From assembly GCA_037783415.1 (NCBI GenBank), contig JAZGTN010000119.1, positions 2,054,001-2,118,000 on the forward strand: 64,000 nucleotides of DNA, written 5' to 3'. Below are positions 21,370-35,863 of the stretch, in pieces. The DNA comes from Leptasterias polaris (Eukaryota; Echinodermata; Asteroidea; Forcipulatida; Asteriidae). The translations under genes and the position numbers were made by a program. The notes below the pieces were generated by a model. It had not been told where the DNA came from. It searched no databases and saw only the letters and a list, made by a program, of their open reading frames with translations. How positions within the stretch are numbered: position 1 is the stretch's first letter; each line of letters starts with the position of its first letter.

Positions 21370-23512
21370 CTATCGGTTTTTCCATTTTGAGAACATTCTG
21401 CTGTAATTGTGCTCCTTGTGAATCTTTGGCCCCTCATAGTTATACGATGAGTTAGTGTCCTGTGACTTTGGATTTAGTTGGCCAGGTTGATACAATTTTT
21501 TTTTAGCATAGTAAGTGTGATATCGTTCAGCTCGACACTGTGCTCGTCGCTTTTTGTAGATCTTTCCCATAACACGTTTTTTGTGATATTGTTGTTTTTT
21601 GTCCATTGCATCGAGGGCTTTTGCAGCGGGTGATCCAGCAGTAATGGGGCAATGAGTTGCCTCACACTTTTTGATAATAGAGTTTGCATGTTGGTTGTTC
21701 ACCAGATGGATGGCGCTGTGATCTCTTGAAGCTCCGTTCCTTGAAAAGGTTAGTGTTCCTTTTGGATTTGTCATGGCGTAGGCATGATTCATGGATTCAG
21801 ACTTCTGGGAACTTGTTCTGTACTTGGTTCTCTCTATCGCTTCGTCTCCTATGCGTTTTTCCAAAATTGTTTTAAAGATTTCCTCATCTTTAGATGTTAA
21901 AAAAAATCTGCCGCGGACATAGCGAGAGAGGTATGGGTACTTGTATTTACCGTTGCAAACATGAGAATTTTGTTTGCATTTCTCATGGTCTCCCATGTAG
22001 CAGTTCGGAATTGCATCAATCGCCTTTGCAGCCAGTCTTTTCATGCTTGCTGTGTCATTTCCGCATTTAATGGAAATATGGTGTGCCTCAGCCTGTGCTC
22101 TGTGACTCACGTCATCAGCAAATCGGTCCTGTACTCTGTTTCGGTCTCTTGCACTGTTCCCAGGGAACATGTCACTGCTAAAGTTTGCTCGGCTGACTGC
22201 CGCACAAAGCGAGCGGTTCAAGTGGGATGGGTCCAGCAGACTTTCCATTTCCTTTCCCGTTCTTCTTCTCATGACAGAATTCATTCCTTTTGCTAGACAG
22301 CCGTCAGCGTCTGTTGTTATTCTATCCACAAGAACTGGTTCCGTGCACTCCAAAAGTTTAGTCGCACATCGAACACCCCCTTCTCTCTCATCTCCCATAT
22401 TGAAATGCGCTGGACGAGTAGCTGTGCACTTGTCGCCGTGCTTAGCGGATGTGCATTGTTGACCGAATGATGATGGTGACATTTCACCACTTTTACAAAG
22501 CTTGTTTTCTTGATGGTACATTATAACAAACTTTGAAGTAGTTGCGTTCTCGCACACGGTGTCTCTTGTCTGTGTTGCAGGAACAAATGGGGTTTTTTTC
22601 CTACAGTTGCGCAGGGGATTATTATACTGCCTGTCCATTTCAACTGCAATTGGACTTTCTCGTTCAAAGCCTTAGAGCTCACGGATGTCTTTCACTAGTT
22701 TCCTCTTGTCTGCCATGTCTCTGATATTTTCATTTTTGATAATTTCACCACATTTGTTCGAAATTTTTTGCAGCCCACTAGTGGATGGTACAGCTGTGTC
22801 CATTGATGTCAAGAGCCTCCTCGCACCTGCGGTTGCAATGCCAGTGTTCTGCAGGCCAACTTGGAAAGACATGTTTGGGGTTGCAGTGCGTCGTCCCCGC
22901 TTCCTACCCTCGTTAGCTATCTCACTGTAAAGTTTTGTCTTTTGTGTTTTAAAACCACACTTTTTGCAGGACATTACCTCTGAGACGGCTAAACCTCTAC
23001 GCTCTTCTGCCTCAGCCAATAGTTTAGGTTGACCATCACACTTAGGATGTGTTTGTTGATGATCAAGTACAGCTTGTGCACCCAGCTCTAGAGCTGAGTT
23101 GATGTCTACAAAACGATAACCTCCTCCTTGGTGATCAGTTCCTCTCTTGGGCAGTGGCTGGCCACATTTGTTGGCTATTGGGATCACTCCCTTGAGCTGG
23201 ATCTTTGTCAACTGGAGCCATTTCTACAACTTTTGGGCGAAGGAGCATCACATTTCTGCGGTTGTCTTGTTCCATCTGTGCTGCAATGTGGCAGAAATCT
23301 CCTCGCTCTGTATTTGGGGCGGCTAAACTCAACTGCTGATGGGTTGGCCTGACATACCGTGGTGTAGGTATACTTTGAGTTTCACTGCCTTTGTCTTGTA
23401 GTGAATTAAATTTATTTTTCGGCTTGAACCAAGTTTTTTGCATCTTGAAAATGCCGCGTCTAGCTCTACCCATTTTTATGGCAATGGATTTGTTACAAAC
23501 ATTGAATGGCAT
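21370..23512 (-). pseudogene. Mutator-like transposase remnant, unit 6
   Basis: Segments at 23512-23135, 23211-22672 and 22638-21370. Both shared breaks are present; catalytic residue 16 is Thr. Confidence 0.8.
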
Positions 23513-24422
23513 CCATCATAAGTGATCTCACATTAGTTGTGGTCTAAAGCAAAAATACTTTTAGAGTTCTCCCGATGCACAAGCTAGCTATCAGGGCCGA
23601 CACTACGCTGAACGCACAAATTTCGGCCGATATGCCAAAATATATATTTTTTTTTTATTATTTTTTTTTTTTTCAATTTCAGATAAATTTCACAAAAATT
23701 CATCAAGATAAAACCATTGCCAATGCTCCATATTGGACAGTAGGACCTGTGAAAAGGCCCCCATCCCAGGGGAATTGTCTAAGATAATAGCCATCTGTTT
23801 CTGGATAGAGTTATAACTTGTCCCCATCAACCAGAAACAATCATAATGGTTTGGCCTTTTTCAACATGCCCCGCCCACGCCCCGCCCACCCTTTCCCCTT
23901 TTACCCCGTTCCAGAGGTAGAATAAAATTTGAAAGGGCAGTTAAATGTACAAAAAGTGACCTATGTGTTTTCTAAATTTTATAAAGCTCCCCATTTTAGA
24001 CTAATATGAATGCATGGTTAGAAAAATTTAAGGGAAAGCAAAATGTGCCCCCCCCCCCCCCCCCGGCCAGCCCCCTTCCATTTTTACAGCTTGTTCATGC
24101 CAATTAACCCCTTCTTAATGATTAATTAAATAACTTGTAAGGTTTTTATGATCCTGTGATAAAAAAGAGACATGTTAATAACTTTTTGAGTGAGGACTTG
24201 GATATAACTTCTGACTTGTCCTTAGAATGTACACAGTGTGTCGTGCAGGTTTTTCTTCTCGCATTGCTTAGAGTACATGTAAATGCTCCAACATGTTGGA
24301 CCTTGTTGTAGACGAACGCAATAACATTTCACTTTTTTTTTTTCAGATATCAAGTCAGTGACTTATTCTCAACAATTTAAGCATAATTTTTTAACCATAA
24401 AGAATAATTAAGTGCCCTTATA

Positions 24423-24902
24423 GGGTGCACCACACTAAATAAGCCAGAATTAATGCGCCAAGCTACTTATCATAATTTGTAAACCCACAACTTATTTTTA
24501 ATTATAACGTTTTGGGGGTCATGCAATTAATAGATTGTGTAAATATAAAAATCTATCACAACCTGGGGGTTCTGTGCTTCAACTTTTGAGGAGACTTGAT
24601 AAATTTAGGCGTTAAAGTTGGCCCTATTTGACCGGGGAAGTGGAGAAGTGCTTCACGAAAACTGGCAGCAAGTCGGTTTTGGAAAAAAATCAAAAATCGT
24701 GTTTTTTTCTTCTGGGGTAGTTAGCAAAAATTCCAAACGGCTGACCTGCCAAAAATTGAAAAGAATTCTGAAGTTTAGTTGTCCGGAAATATGTCTGATT
24801 GGTTTTCAAGAGGCTGAGAGACTTACACGATTTTTTGAGTATTTTTGAATAATTATCATTTAGCATTGGTTCCTATGGGAGATCATTTAGAGGGGTGCGC
24901 CC
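24423..24902. mobile_element. MITE copy, unit 7
   Basis: 480 bp, identical ends; internal 'C' form. Confidence 0.87.
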
Positions 24903-25487
24903 TATATATACAACATGGTGGCGCCCTTGCAGCCATTTTTGTTGGGATTTAAACATGTCTGCCGTTTGTTTACAATTGCAGGCGTGACAGAAATGAGTTG
25001 TTTGAGACTTCTTTCGTCAGTTATCGCCGGTTTTTTTTATTGTTCGTGAAAACATCACTCCTCTGGCTGCAAACAGTAATTATAATAAAATATAGATAGC
25101 AATAACATTGTCACTTGTTAACAGAATAATTCAACGTTTTCAAAGAGTGGCTTGCTTTTTTTTTAGGCATCCTATTCCTACACACTTAACAGTATACAGT
25201 GTGTAAGACGGGACAAACTACGATCGACGGTACGACTATCGTGTATGACTATTTGATGAGACTGTGATGGTAAGTCACTTTCAAGAAAATCATGGGTCAA
25301 CAGCGGCTGGTTGCTTCCTCAATTAGGAAGAAATAAACATGTTGTAAACATCATCATCATCATACATTACATGGCATGGTTGGTATTAACTAATAACTGA
25401 ACAAGAAGAGTGGGGGAGGTGTAAACATTGCATTATTATGAATGTCAAGTTTCCGGAAAAGTCAAGTGATTCAATTAGAGTTACACT

Positions 25488-27630
25488 CTATCGGTTTTTC
25501 CATTTTGAGAACATTCTGCTGTAATTGTGCTCCTTGTGAATCTTTGGCCCCTCATAGTTATACGATGAGTTAGTGTCCTGTGACTTTGGATTTAGTTGGC
25601 CAGGTTGATACAATTTTTTTTTAGCATAGTAAGTGTGATATCGTTCAGCTCGACACTGTGCTCGTCGCTTTTTGTAGATCTTTCCCATAACACGTTTTTT
25701 GTGATATTGTTGTTTTTTGTCCATTGCATCGAGGGCTTTTGCAGCGGGTGATCCAGCAGTAATGGGGCAATGAGTTGCCTCACACTTTTTGATAATAGAG
25801 TTTGCATGTTGGTTGTTCACCAGATGGATGGCGCTGTGATCTCTTGAAGCTCCGTTCCTTGAAAAGGTTAGTGTTCCTTTTGGATTTGTCATGGCGTAGG
25901 CATGATTCATGGATTCAGACTTCTGGGAACTTGTTCTGTACTTGGTTCTCTCTATCGCTTCGTCTCCTATGCGTTTTTCCAAAATTGTTTTAAAGATTTC
26001 CTCATCTTTAGATGTTAAAAAAAATCTGCCGCGGACATAGCGAGAGAGGTATGGGTACTTGTATTTACCGTTGCAAACATGAGAATTTTGTTTGCATTTC
26101 TCATGGTCTCCCATGTAGCAGTTCGGAATTGCATCAATCGCCTTTGCAGCCAGTCTTTTCATGCTTGCTGTGTCATTTCCGCATTTAATGGAAATATGGT
26201 GTGCCTCAGCCTGTGCTCTGTGACTCACGTCATCAGCAAATCGGTCCTGTACTCTGTTTCGGTCTCTTGCACTGTTCCCAGGGAACATGTCACTGCTAAA
26301 GTTTGCTCGGCTGACTGCCGCACAAAGCGAGCGGTTCAAGTGGGATGGGTCCAGCAGACTTTCCATTTCCTTTCCCGTTCTTCTTCTCATGACAGAATTC
26401 ATTCCTTTTGCTAGACAGCCGTCAGCGTCTGTTGTTATTCTATCCACAAGAACTGGTTCCGTGCACTCCAAAAGTTTAGTCGCACATCGAACACCCCCTT
26501 CTCTCTCATCTCCCATATTGAAATGCGCTGGACGAGTAGCTGTGCACTTGTCGCCGTGCTTAGCGGATGTGCATTGTTGACCGAATGATGATGGTGACAT
26601 TTCACCACTTTTACAAAGCTTGTTTTCTTGATGGTACATTATAACAAACTTTGAAGTAGTTGCGTTCTCGCACACGGTGTCTCTTGTCTGTGTTGCAGGA
26701 ACAAATGGGTTTTTTTTCCTACAGTTGCGCAGGGGATTATTATACTGCCTGTCCATTTCAACTGCAATTGGACTTTCTCGTTCAAAGCCTTAGAGCTCAC
26801 GGATGTCTTTCACTAGTTTCCTCTTGTCTGCCATGTCTCTGATATTTTCATTTTTGATAATTTCACCACATTTGTTCGAAATTTTTTGCAGCCCACTAGT
26901 GGATGGTACAGCTGTGTCCATTGATGTCAAGAGCCTCCTCGCACCTGCGGTTGCAATGCCAGTGTTCTGCAGGCCAACTTGGAAAGACATGTTTGGGGTT
27001 GCAGTGCGTCGTCCCCGCTTCCTACCCTCGTTAGCTATCTCACTGTAAAGTTTTGTCTTTTGTGTTTTAAAACCACACTTTTTGCAGGACATTACCTCTG
27101 AGACGGCTAAACCTCTACGCTCTTCTGCCTCAGCCAATAGTTTAGGTTGACCATCACACTTAGGATGTGTTTGTTGATGATCAAGTACAGCTTGTGCACC
27201 CAGCTCTAGAGCTGAGTTGATGTCTACAAAACGATAACCTCCTCCTTGGTGATCAGTTCCTCTCTTGGGCAGTGGCTGGCCACATTTGTTGGCTATTGGG
27301 ATCACTCCCTTGAGCTGGATCTTTGTCAACTGGAGCCATTTCTACAACTTTTGGGCGAAGGAGCATCACATTTCTGCGGTTGTCTTGTTCCATCTGTGCT
27401 GCAATGTGGCAGAAATCTCCTCGCTCTGTATTTGGGGCGGCTAAACTCAACTGCTGATGGGTTGGCCTGACATACCGTGGTGTAGGTATACTTTGAGTTT
27501 CACTGCCTTTGTCTTGTAGTGAATTAAATTTATTTTTCGGCTTGAACCAAGTTTTTTGCATCTTGAAAATGCCGCGTCTAGCTCTACCCATTTTTATGGC
27601 AATGGATTTGTTACAAACATTGAATGGCAT
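25488..27630 (-). pseudogene. Mutator-like transposase remnant, unit 7
   Basis: Segments at 27630-27253, 27329-26790 and 26756-25488. Both shared breaks are present; catalytic residue 16 is Asn. Confidence 0.8.
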
Positions 27631-28539
27631 CCATCATAAGTGATCTCACATTAGTTGTGGTCTAAAGCAAAAATACTTTTAGAGTTCTCCCGATGCACAA
27701 GCTAGCTATCAGGGCCGACACTACGCTGAACGCACAAATTTCGGCCGATATGCCAAAATATATATTTTTTTTTTATTTTTTTTTTTTTTTTCAATTTCAG
27801 ATAAATTTCACAAAAATTCATCAAGATAAAACCATTGCCAATGCTCCATATTGGACAGTAGGACCTGTGAAAAGGCCCCCATCCCAGGGGAATTGTCTAA
27901 GATAATAGCCATCTGTTTCTGGATAGAGTTATAACTTGTCCCCATCAACCAGAAACAATCATAATGGTTTGGCCTTTTTCAACATGCCCCGCCCACGCCC
28001 CGCCCACCCTTTCCCCTTTTACCCCGTTCCAGAGGTAGAATAAAATTTGAAAGGGCAGTTAAATGTACAAAAAGTGACCTATGTGTTTTCTAAATTTTAT
28101 AAAGCTCCCCATTTTAGACTAATATGAATGCATGGTTAGAAAAATTTAAGGGAAAGCAAAATGTGCCCCCCCCCCCCCCCCGGCCAGCCCCCTTCCATTT
28201 TTACAGCTTGTTCATGCCAATTAACCCCTTCTTAATGATTAATTAAATAACTTGTAAGGTTTTTATGATCCTGTGATAAAAAAGAGACATGTTAATAACT
28301 TTTTGAGTGAGGACTTGGATATAACTTCTGACTTGTCCTTAGAATGTACACAGTGTGTCGTGCAGGTTTTTCTTCTCGCATTGCTTAGAGTACATGTAAA
28401 TGCTCCAACATGTTGGACCTTGTTGTAGACGAACGCAATAACATTTCACTTTTTTTTTTTCAGATATCAAGTCAGTGACTTATTCTCAACAATTTAAGCA
28501 TAATTTTTTAACCATAAAGAATAATTAAGTGCCCTTATA

Positions 28540-29019
28540 GGGTGCACCACACTAAATAAGCCAGAATTAATGCGCCAAGCTACTTATCATAATTTGTAAA
28601 CCCACAACTTATTTTTAATTATAACGTTTTGGGGGTCATGCAATTAATAGATTGTGTAAATATAAAAATCTATCACAACCTGGGGGTTCTGTGCTTCAAC
28701 TTTTGAGGAGACTTGATAAATTTAGGCGTTAAAGTTGGCCCTATTTGACCGGGGAAGTGGAGAAGTGCTTCACGAAAACTGGCAGCAAGTCGGTTTTGGA
28801 AAAAAATAAAAAATCGTGTTTTTTTCTTCTGGGGTAGTTAGCAAAAATTCCAAACGGCTGACCTGCCAAAAATTGAAAAGAATTCTGAAGTTTAGTTGTC
28901 CGGAAATATGTCTGATTGGTTTTCAAGAGGCTGAGAGACTTACACGATTTTTTGAGTATTTTTGAATAATTATCATTTAGCATTGGTTCCTATGGGAGAT
29001 CATTTAGAGGGGTGCGCCC
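28540..29019. mobile_element. MITE copy, unit 8
   Basis: 480 bp, identical ends; internal 'A' form. Confidence 0.87.
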
Positions 29020-29604
29020 TATATATACAACATGGTGGCGCCCTTGCAGCCATTTTTGTTGGGATTTAAACATGTCTGCCGTTTGTTTACAATTGCAGGC
29101 GTGACAGAAATGAGTTGTTTGAGACTTCTTTCGTCAGTTATCGCCGGTTTTTTTTATTGTTCGTGAAAACATCACTCCTCTGGCTGCAAACAGTAATTAT
29201 AATAAAATATAGATAGCAATAACATTGTCACTTGTTAACAGAATAATTCAACGTTTTCAAAGAGTGGCTTGCTTTTTTTTTAGGCATCCTATTCCTACAC
29301 ACTTAACAGTATACAGTGTGTAAGACGGGACAAACTACGATCGACGGTACGACTATCGTGTATGACTATTTGATGAGACTGTGATGGTAAGTCACTTTCA
29401 AGAAAATCATGGGTCAACAGCGGCTGGTTGCTTCCTCAATTAGGAAGAAATAAACATGTTGTAAACATCATCATCATCATACATTACATGGCATGGTTGG
29501 TATTAACTAATAACTGAACAAGAAGAGTGGGGGAGGTGTAAACATTGCATTATTATGAATGTCAAGTTTCCGGAAAAGTCAAGTGATTCAATTAGAGTTA
29601 CACT

Positions 29605-31747
29605 CTATCGGTTTTTCCATTTTGAGAACATTCTGCTGTAATTGTGCTCCTTGTGAATCTTTGGCCCCTCATAGTTATACGATGAGTTAGTGTCCTGTGA
29701 CTTTGGATTTAGTTGGCCAGGTTGATACAATTTTTTTTTAGCATAGTAAGTGTGATATCGTTCAGCTCGACACTGTGCTCGTCGCTTTTTGTAGATCTTT
29801 CCCATAACACGTTTTTTGTGATATTGTTGTTTTTTGTCCATTGCATCGAGGGCTTTTGCAGCGGGTGATCCAGCAGTAATGGGGCAATGAGTTGCCTCAC
29901 ACTTTTTGATAATAGAGTTTGCATGTTGGTTGTTCACCAGATGGATGGCGCTGTGATCTCTTGAAGCTCCGTTCCTTGAAAAGGTTAGTGTTCCTTTTGG
30001 ATTTGTCATGGCGTAGGCATGATTCATGGATTCAGACTTCTGGGAACTTGTTCTGTACTTGGTTCTCTCTATCGCTTCGTCTCCTATGCGTTTTTCCAAA
30101 ATTGTTTTAAAGATTTCCTCATCTTTAGATGTTAAAAAAAATCTGCCGCGGACATAGCGAGAGAGGTATGGGTACTTGTATTTACCGTTGCAAACATGAG
30201 AATTTTGTTTGCATTTCTCATGGTCTCCCATGTAGCAGTTCGGAATTGCATCAATCGCCTTTGCAGCCAGTCTTTTCATGCTTGCTGTGTCATTTCCGCA
30301 TTTAATGGAAATATGGTGTGCCTCAGCCTGTGCTCTGTGACTCACGTCATCAGCAAATCGGTCCTGTACTCTGTTTCGGTCTCTTGCACTGTTCCCAGGG
30401 AACATGTCACTGCTAAAGTTTGCTCGGCTGACTGCCGCACAAAGCGAGCGGTTCAAGTGGGATGGGTCCAGCAGACTTTCCATTTCCTTTCCCGTTCTTC
30501 TTCTCATGACAGAATTCATTCCTTTTGCTAGACAGCCGTCAGCGTCTGTTGTTATTCTATCCACAAGAACTGGTTCCGTGCACTCCAAAAGTTTAGTCGC
30601 ACATCGAACACCCCCTTCTCTCTCATCTCCCATATTGAAATGCGCTGGACGAGTAGCTGTGCACTTGTCGCCGTGCTTAGCGGATGTGCATTGTTGACCG
30701 AATGATGATGGTGACATTTCACCACTTTTACAAAGCTTGTTTTCTTGATGGTACATTATAACAAACTTTGAAGTAGTTGCGTTCTCGCACACGGTGTCTC
30801 TTGTCTGTGTTGCAGGAACAAATGGGGTTTTTTTCCTACAGTTGCGCAGGGGATTATTATACTGCCTGTCCATTTCAACTGCAATTGGACTTTCTCGTTC
30901 AAAGCCTTAGAGCTCACGGATGTCTTTCACTAGTTTCCTCTTGTCTGCCATGTCTCTGATATTTTCATTTTTGATAATTTCACCACATTTGTTCGAAATT
31001 TTTTGCAGCCCACTAGTGGATGGTACAGCTGTGTCCATTGATGTCAAGAGCCTCCTCGCACCTGCGGTTGCAATGCCAGTGTTCTGCAGGCCAACTTGGA
31101 AAGACATGTTTGGGGTTGCAGTGCGTCGTCCCCGCTTCCTACCCTCGTTAGCTATCTCACTGTAAAGTTTTGTCTTTTGTGTTTTAAAACCACACTTTTT
31201 GCAGGACATTACCTCTGAGACGGCTAAACCTCTACGCTCTTCTGCCTCAGCCAATAGTTTAGGTTGACCATCACACTTAGGATGTGTTTGTTGATGATCA
31301 AGTACAGCTTGTGCACCCAGCTCTAGAGCTGAGTTGATGTCTACAAAACGATAACCTCCTCCTTGGTGATCAGTTCCTCTCTTGGGCAGTGGCTGGCCAC
31401 ATTTGTTGGCTATTGGGATCACTCCCTTGAGCTGGATCTTTGTCAACTGGAGCCATTTCTACAACTTTTGGGCGAAGGAGCATCACATTTCTGCGGTTGT
31501 CTTGTTCCATCTGTGCTGCAATGTGGCAGAAATCTCCTCGCTCTGTATTTGGGGCGGCTAAACTCAACTGCTGATGGGTTGGCCTGACATACCGTGGTGT
31601 AGGTATACTTTGAGTTTCACTGCCTTTGTCTTGTAGTGAATTAAATTTATTTTTCGGCTTGAACCAAGTTTTTTGCATCTTGAAAATGCCGCGTCTAGCT
31701 CTACCCATTTTTATGGCAATGGATTTGTTACAAACATTGAATGGCAT
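29605..31747 (-). pseudogene. Mutator-like transposase remnant, unit 8
   Basis: Segments at 31747-31370, 31446-30907 and 30873-29605. Both shared breaks are present; catalytic residue 16 is Thr. Confidence 0.8.
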
Positions 31748-31877
31748 CCATCATAAGTGATCTCACATTAGTTGTGGTCTAAAGCAAAAATACTTTTAGA
31801 GTTCTCCCGATGCACAAGCTAGCTATCAGGGCCGACACTACGCTGAACGCACAAATTTCGGCCGATATGCCAAAATA

Positions 31878-31908
<31 letters not shown>

Positions 31909-32656
31909 CAATTTCAGATAAATTTCACAAAAATTCATCAAGATAAAACCATTGCCAATGCTCCATATTGGACAGTAGGACCTGTGAAAAGGCCCCCATC
32001 CCAGGGGAATTGTCTAAGATAATAGCCATCTGTTTCTGGATAGAGTTATAACTTGTCCCCATCAACCAGAAACAATCATAATGGTTTGGCCTTTTTCAAC
32101 ATGCCCCGCCCACGCCCCGCCCACCCTTTCCCCTTTTACCCCGTTCCAGAGGTAGAATAAAATTTGAAAGGGCAGTTAAATGTACAAAAAGTGACCTATG
32201 TGTTTTCTAAATTTTATAAAGCTCCCCATTTTAGACTAATATGAATGCATGGTTAGAAAAATTTAAGGGAAAGCAAAATGTGCCCCCCCCCCCCCCCCGG
32301 CCAGCCCCCTTCCATTTTTACAGCTTGTTCATGCCAATTAACCCCTTCTTAATGATTAATTAAATAACTTGTAAGGTTTTTATGATCCTGTGATAAAAAA
32401 GAGACATGTTAATAACTTTTTGAGTGAGGACTTGGATATAACTTCTGACTTGTCCTTAGAATGTACACAGTGTGTCGTGCAGGTTTTTCTTCTCGCATTG
32501 CTTAGAGTACATGTAAATGCTCCAACATGTTGGACCTTGTTGTAGACGAACGCAATAACATTTCACTTTTTTTTTTTCAGATATCAAGTCAGTGACTTAT
32601 TCTCAACAATTTAAGCATAATTTTTTAACCATAAAGAATAATTAAGTGCCCTTATA

Positions 32657-33136
32657 GGGTGCACCACACTAAATAAGCCAGAATTAATGCGCCAAGCTAC
32701 TTATCATAATTTGTAAACCCACAACTTATTTTTAATTATAACGTTTTGGGGGTCATGCAATTAATAGATTGTGTAAATATAAAAATCTATCACAACCTGG
32801 GGGTTCTGTGCTTCAACTTTTGAGGAGACTTGATAAATTTAGGCGTTAAAGTTGGCCCTATTTGACCGGGGAAGTGGAGAAGTGCTTCACGAAAACTGGC
32901 AGCAAGTCGGTTTTGGAAAAAAAAAAAAAATCGTGTTTTTTTCTTCTGGGGTAGTTAGCAAAAATTCCAAACGGCTGACCTGCCAAAAATTGAAAAGAAT
33001 TCTGAAGTTTAGTTGTCCGGAAATATGTCTGATTGGTTTTCAAGAGGCTGAGAGACTTACACGATTTTTTGAGTATTTTTGAATAATTATCATTTAGCAT
33101 TGGTTCCTATGGGAGATCATTTAGAGGGGTGCGCCC
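32657..33136. mobile_element. MITE copy, unit 9 (unbroken A14)
   Basis: 480 bp, identical ends. The internal site is an unbroken run of 14 A, seen in no other copy. It is the same length as the A7-T-A6 form, so a T-to-A change explains it. Confidence 0.87.
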
Positions 33137-33721
33137 TATATATACAACATGGTGGCGCCCTTGCAGCCATTTTTGTTGGGATTTAAACATGTCTGCCGTT
33201 TGTTTACAATTGCAGGCGTGACAGAAATGAGTTGTTTGAGACTTCTTTCGTCAGTTATCGCCGGTTTTTTTTATTGTTCGTGAAAACATCACTCCTCTGG
33301 CTGCAAACAGTAATTATAATAAAATATAGATAGCAATAACATTGTCACTTGTTAACAGAATAATTCAACGTTTTCAAAGAGTGGCTTGCTTTTTTTTTAG
33401 GCATCCTATTCCTACACACTTAACAGTATACAGTGTGTAAGACGGGACAAACTACGATCGACGGTACGACTATCGTGTATGACTATTTGATGAGACTGTG
33501 ATGGTAAGTCACTTTCAAGAAAATCATGGGTCAACAGCGGCTGGTTGCTTCCTCAATTAGGAAGAAATAAACATGTTGTAAACATCATCATCATCATACA
33601 TTACATGGCATGGTTGGTATTAACTAATAACTGAACAAGAAGAGTGGGGGAGGTGTAAACATTGCATTATTATGAATGTCAAGTTTCCGGAAAAGTCAAG
33701 TGATTCAATTAGAGTTACACT

Positions 33722-35863
33722 CTATCGGTTTTTCCATTTTGAGAACATTCTGCTGTAATTGTGCTCCTTGTGAATCTTTGGCCCCTCATAGTTATACGAT
33801 GAGTTAGTGTCCTGTGACTTTGGATTTAGTTGGCCAGGTTGATACAATTATTTTTAGCATAGTAAGTGTGATATCGTTCAGCTCGACACTGTGCTCGTCG
33901 CTTTTTGTAGATCTTTCCCATAACACGTTTTTTGTGATATTGTTGTTTTTTGTCCATTGCATCGAGGGCTTTTGCAGCGGGTGATCCAGCAGTAATGGGG
34001 CAATGAGTTGCCTCACACTTTTTGATAATAGAGTTTGCATGTTGGTTGTTCACCAGATGGATGGCGCTGTGATCTCTTGAAGCTCCGTTCCTTGAAAAGG
34101 TTAGTGTTCCTTTTGGATTTGTCATGGCGTAGGCATGATTCATGGATTCAGACTTCTGGGAACTTGTTCTGTACTTGGTTCTCTCTATCGCTTCGTCTCC
34201 TATGCGTTTTTCCAAAATTGTTTTAAAGATTTCCTCATCTTTAGATGTTAAAAAAAATCTGCCGCGGACATAGCGAGAGAGGTATGGGTACTTGTATTTA
34301 CCGTTGCAAACATGAGAATTTTGTTTGCATTTCTCATGGTCTCCCATGTAGCAGTTCGGAATTGCATCAATCGCCTTTGCAGCCAGTCTTTTCATGCTTG
34401 CTGTGTCATTTCCGCATTTAATGGAAATATGGTGTGCCTCAGCCTGTGCTCTGTGACTCACGTCATCAGCAAATCGGTCCTGTACTCTGTTTCGGTCTCT
34501 TGCACTGTTCCCAGGGAACATGTCACTGCTAAAGTTTGCTCGGCTGACTGCCGCACAAAGCGAGCGGTTCAAGTGGGATGGGTCCAGCAGACTTTCCATT
34601 TCCTTTCCCGTTCTTCTTCTCATGACAGAATTCATTCCTTTTGCTAGACAGCCGTCAGCGTCTGTTGTTATTCTATCCACAAGAACTGGTTCCGTGCACT
34701 CCAAAAGTTTAGTCGCACATCGAACACCCCCTTCTCTCTCATCTCCCATATTGAAATGCGCTGGACGAGTAGCTGTGCACTTGTCGCCGTGCTTAGCGGA
34801 TGTGCATTGTTGACCGAATGATGATGGTGACATTTCACCACTTTTACAAAGCTTGTTTTCTTGATGGTACATTATAACAAACTTTGAAGTAGTTGCGTTC
34901 TCGCACACGGTGTCTCTTGTCTGTGTTGCAGGAACAAATGGGTTTTTTTTCCTACAGTTGCGCAGGGGATTATTATACTGCCTGTCCATTTCAACTGCAA
35001 TTGGACTTTCTCGTTCAAAGCCTTAGAGCTCACGGATGTCTTTCACTAGTTTCCTCTTGTCTGCCATGTCTCTGATATTTTCATTTTTGATAATTTCACC
35101 ACATTTGTTCGAAATTTTTTGCAGCCCACTAGTGGATGGTACAGCTGTGTCCATTGATGTCAAGAGCCTCCTCGCACCTGCGGTTGCAATGCCAGTGTTC
35201 TGCAGGCCAACTTGGAAAGACATGTTTGGGGTTGCAGTGCGTCGTCCCCGCTTCCTACCCTCGTTAGCTATCTCACTGTAAAGTTTTGTCTTTTGTGTTT
35301 TAAAACCACACTTTTTGCAGGACATTACCTCTGAGACGGCTAAACCTCTACGCTCTTCTGCCTCAGCCAATAGTTTAGGTTGACCATCACACTTAGGATG
35401 TGTTTGTTGATGATCAAGTACAGCTTGTGCACCCAGCTCTAGAGCTGAGTTGATGTCTACAAAACGATAACCTCCTCCTTGGTGATCAGTTCCTCTCTTG
35501 GGCAGTGGCTGGCCACATTTGTTGGCTATTGGGATCACTCCCTTGAGCTGGATCTTTGTCAACTGGAGCCATTTCTACAACTTTTGGGCGAAGGAGCATC
35601 ACATTTCTGCGGTTGTCTTGTTCCATCTGTGCTGCAATGTGGCAGAAATCTCCTCGCTCTGTATTTGGGGCGGCTAAACTCAACTGCTGATGGGTTGGCC
35701 TGACATACCGTGGTGTAGGTATACTTTGAGTTTCACTGCCTTTGTCTTGTAGTGAATTAAATTTATTTTTCGGCTTGAACCAAGTTTTTTGCATCTTGAA
35801 AATGCCGCGTCTAGCTCTACCCATTTTTATGGCAATGGATTTGTTACAAACATTGAATGGCAT
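33722..35863 (-). pseudogene. Mutator-like transposase remnant, unit 9, with a third lesion
   Basis: Segments at 35863-35486, 35562-35023 and 34989-33826. Besides the two shared breaks, the T9 run that other units have here has become TTATTTTT (8 bases, about 33848-33855). The catalytic frame therefore shifts after residue 379 and ends early at 387 aa (…AKNNCINLAN). The homologous sequence continues to 33722, where the other copies stop. The loss removes only the Lys-rich tail, not the Asp/Asp/Glu residues. Confidence 0.82.

Larger units (their letters stand above)
20106..24223 (-). repeat. Array unit 6 (long form)
   Basis: 4118 bp. Marks: poly-T with two interruptions but a shorter AT run before it, poly-C of 17, G4T7 (Thr), MITE 'C' form. 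Confidence 0.95.
24224..28340 (-). repeat. Array unit 7 (long form)
   Basis: 4117 bp. Marks: poly-T with one interruption, poly-C of 16, G3T8 (Asn), MITE 'C' form. Confidence 0.95.
28341..32457 (-). repeat. Array unit 8 (long form)
   Basis: 4117 bp. Marks: uninterrupted poly-T of 27, poly-C of 16, G4T7 (Thr), MITE 'A' form. Confidence 0.95.
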
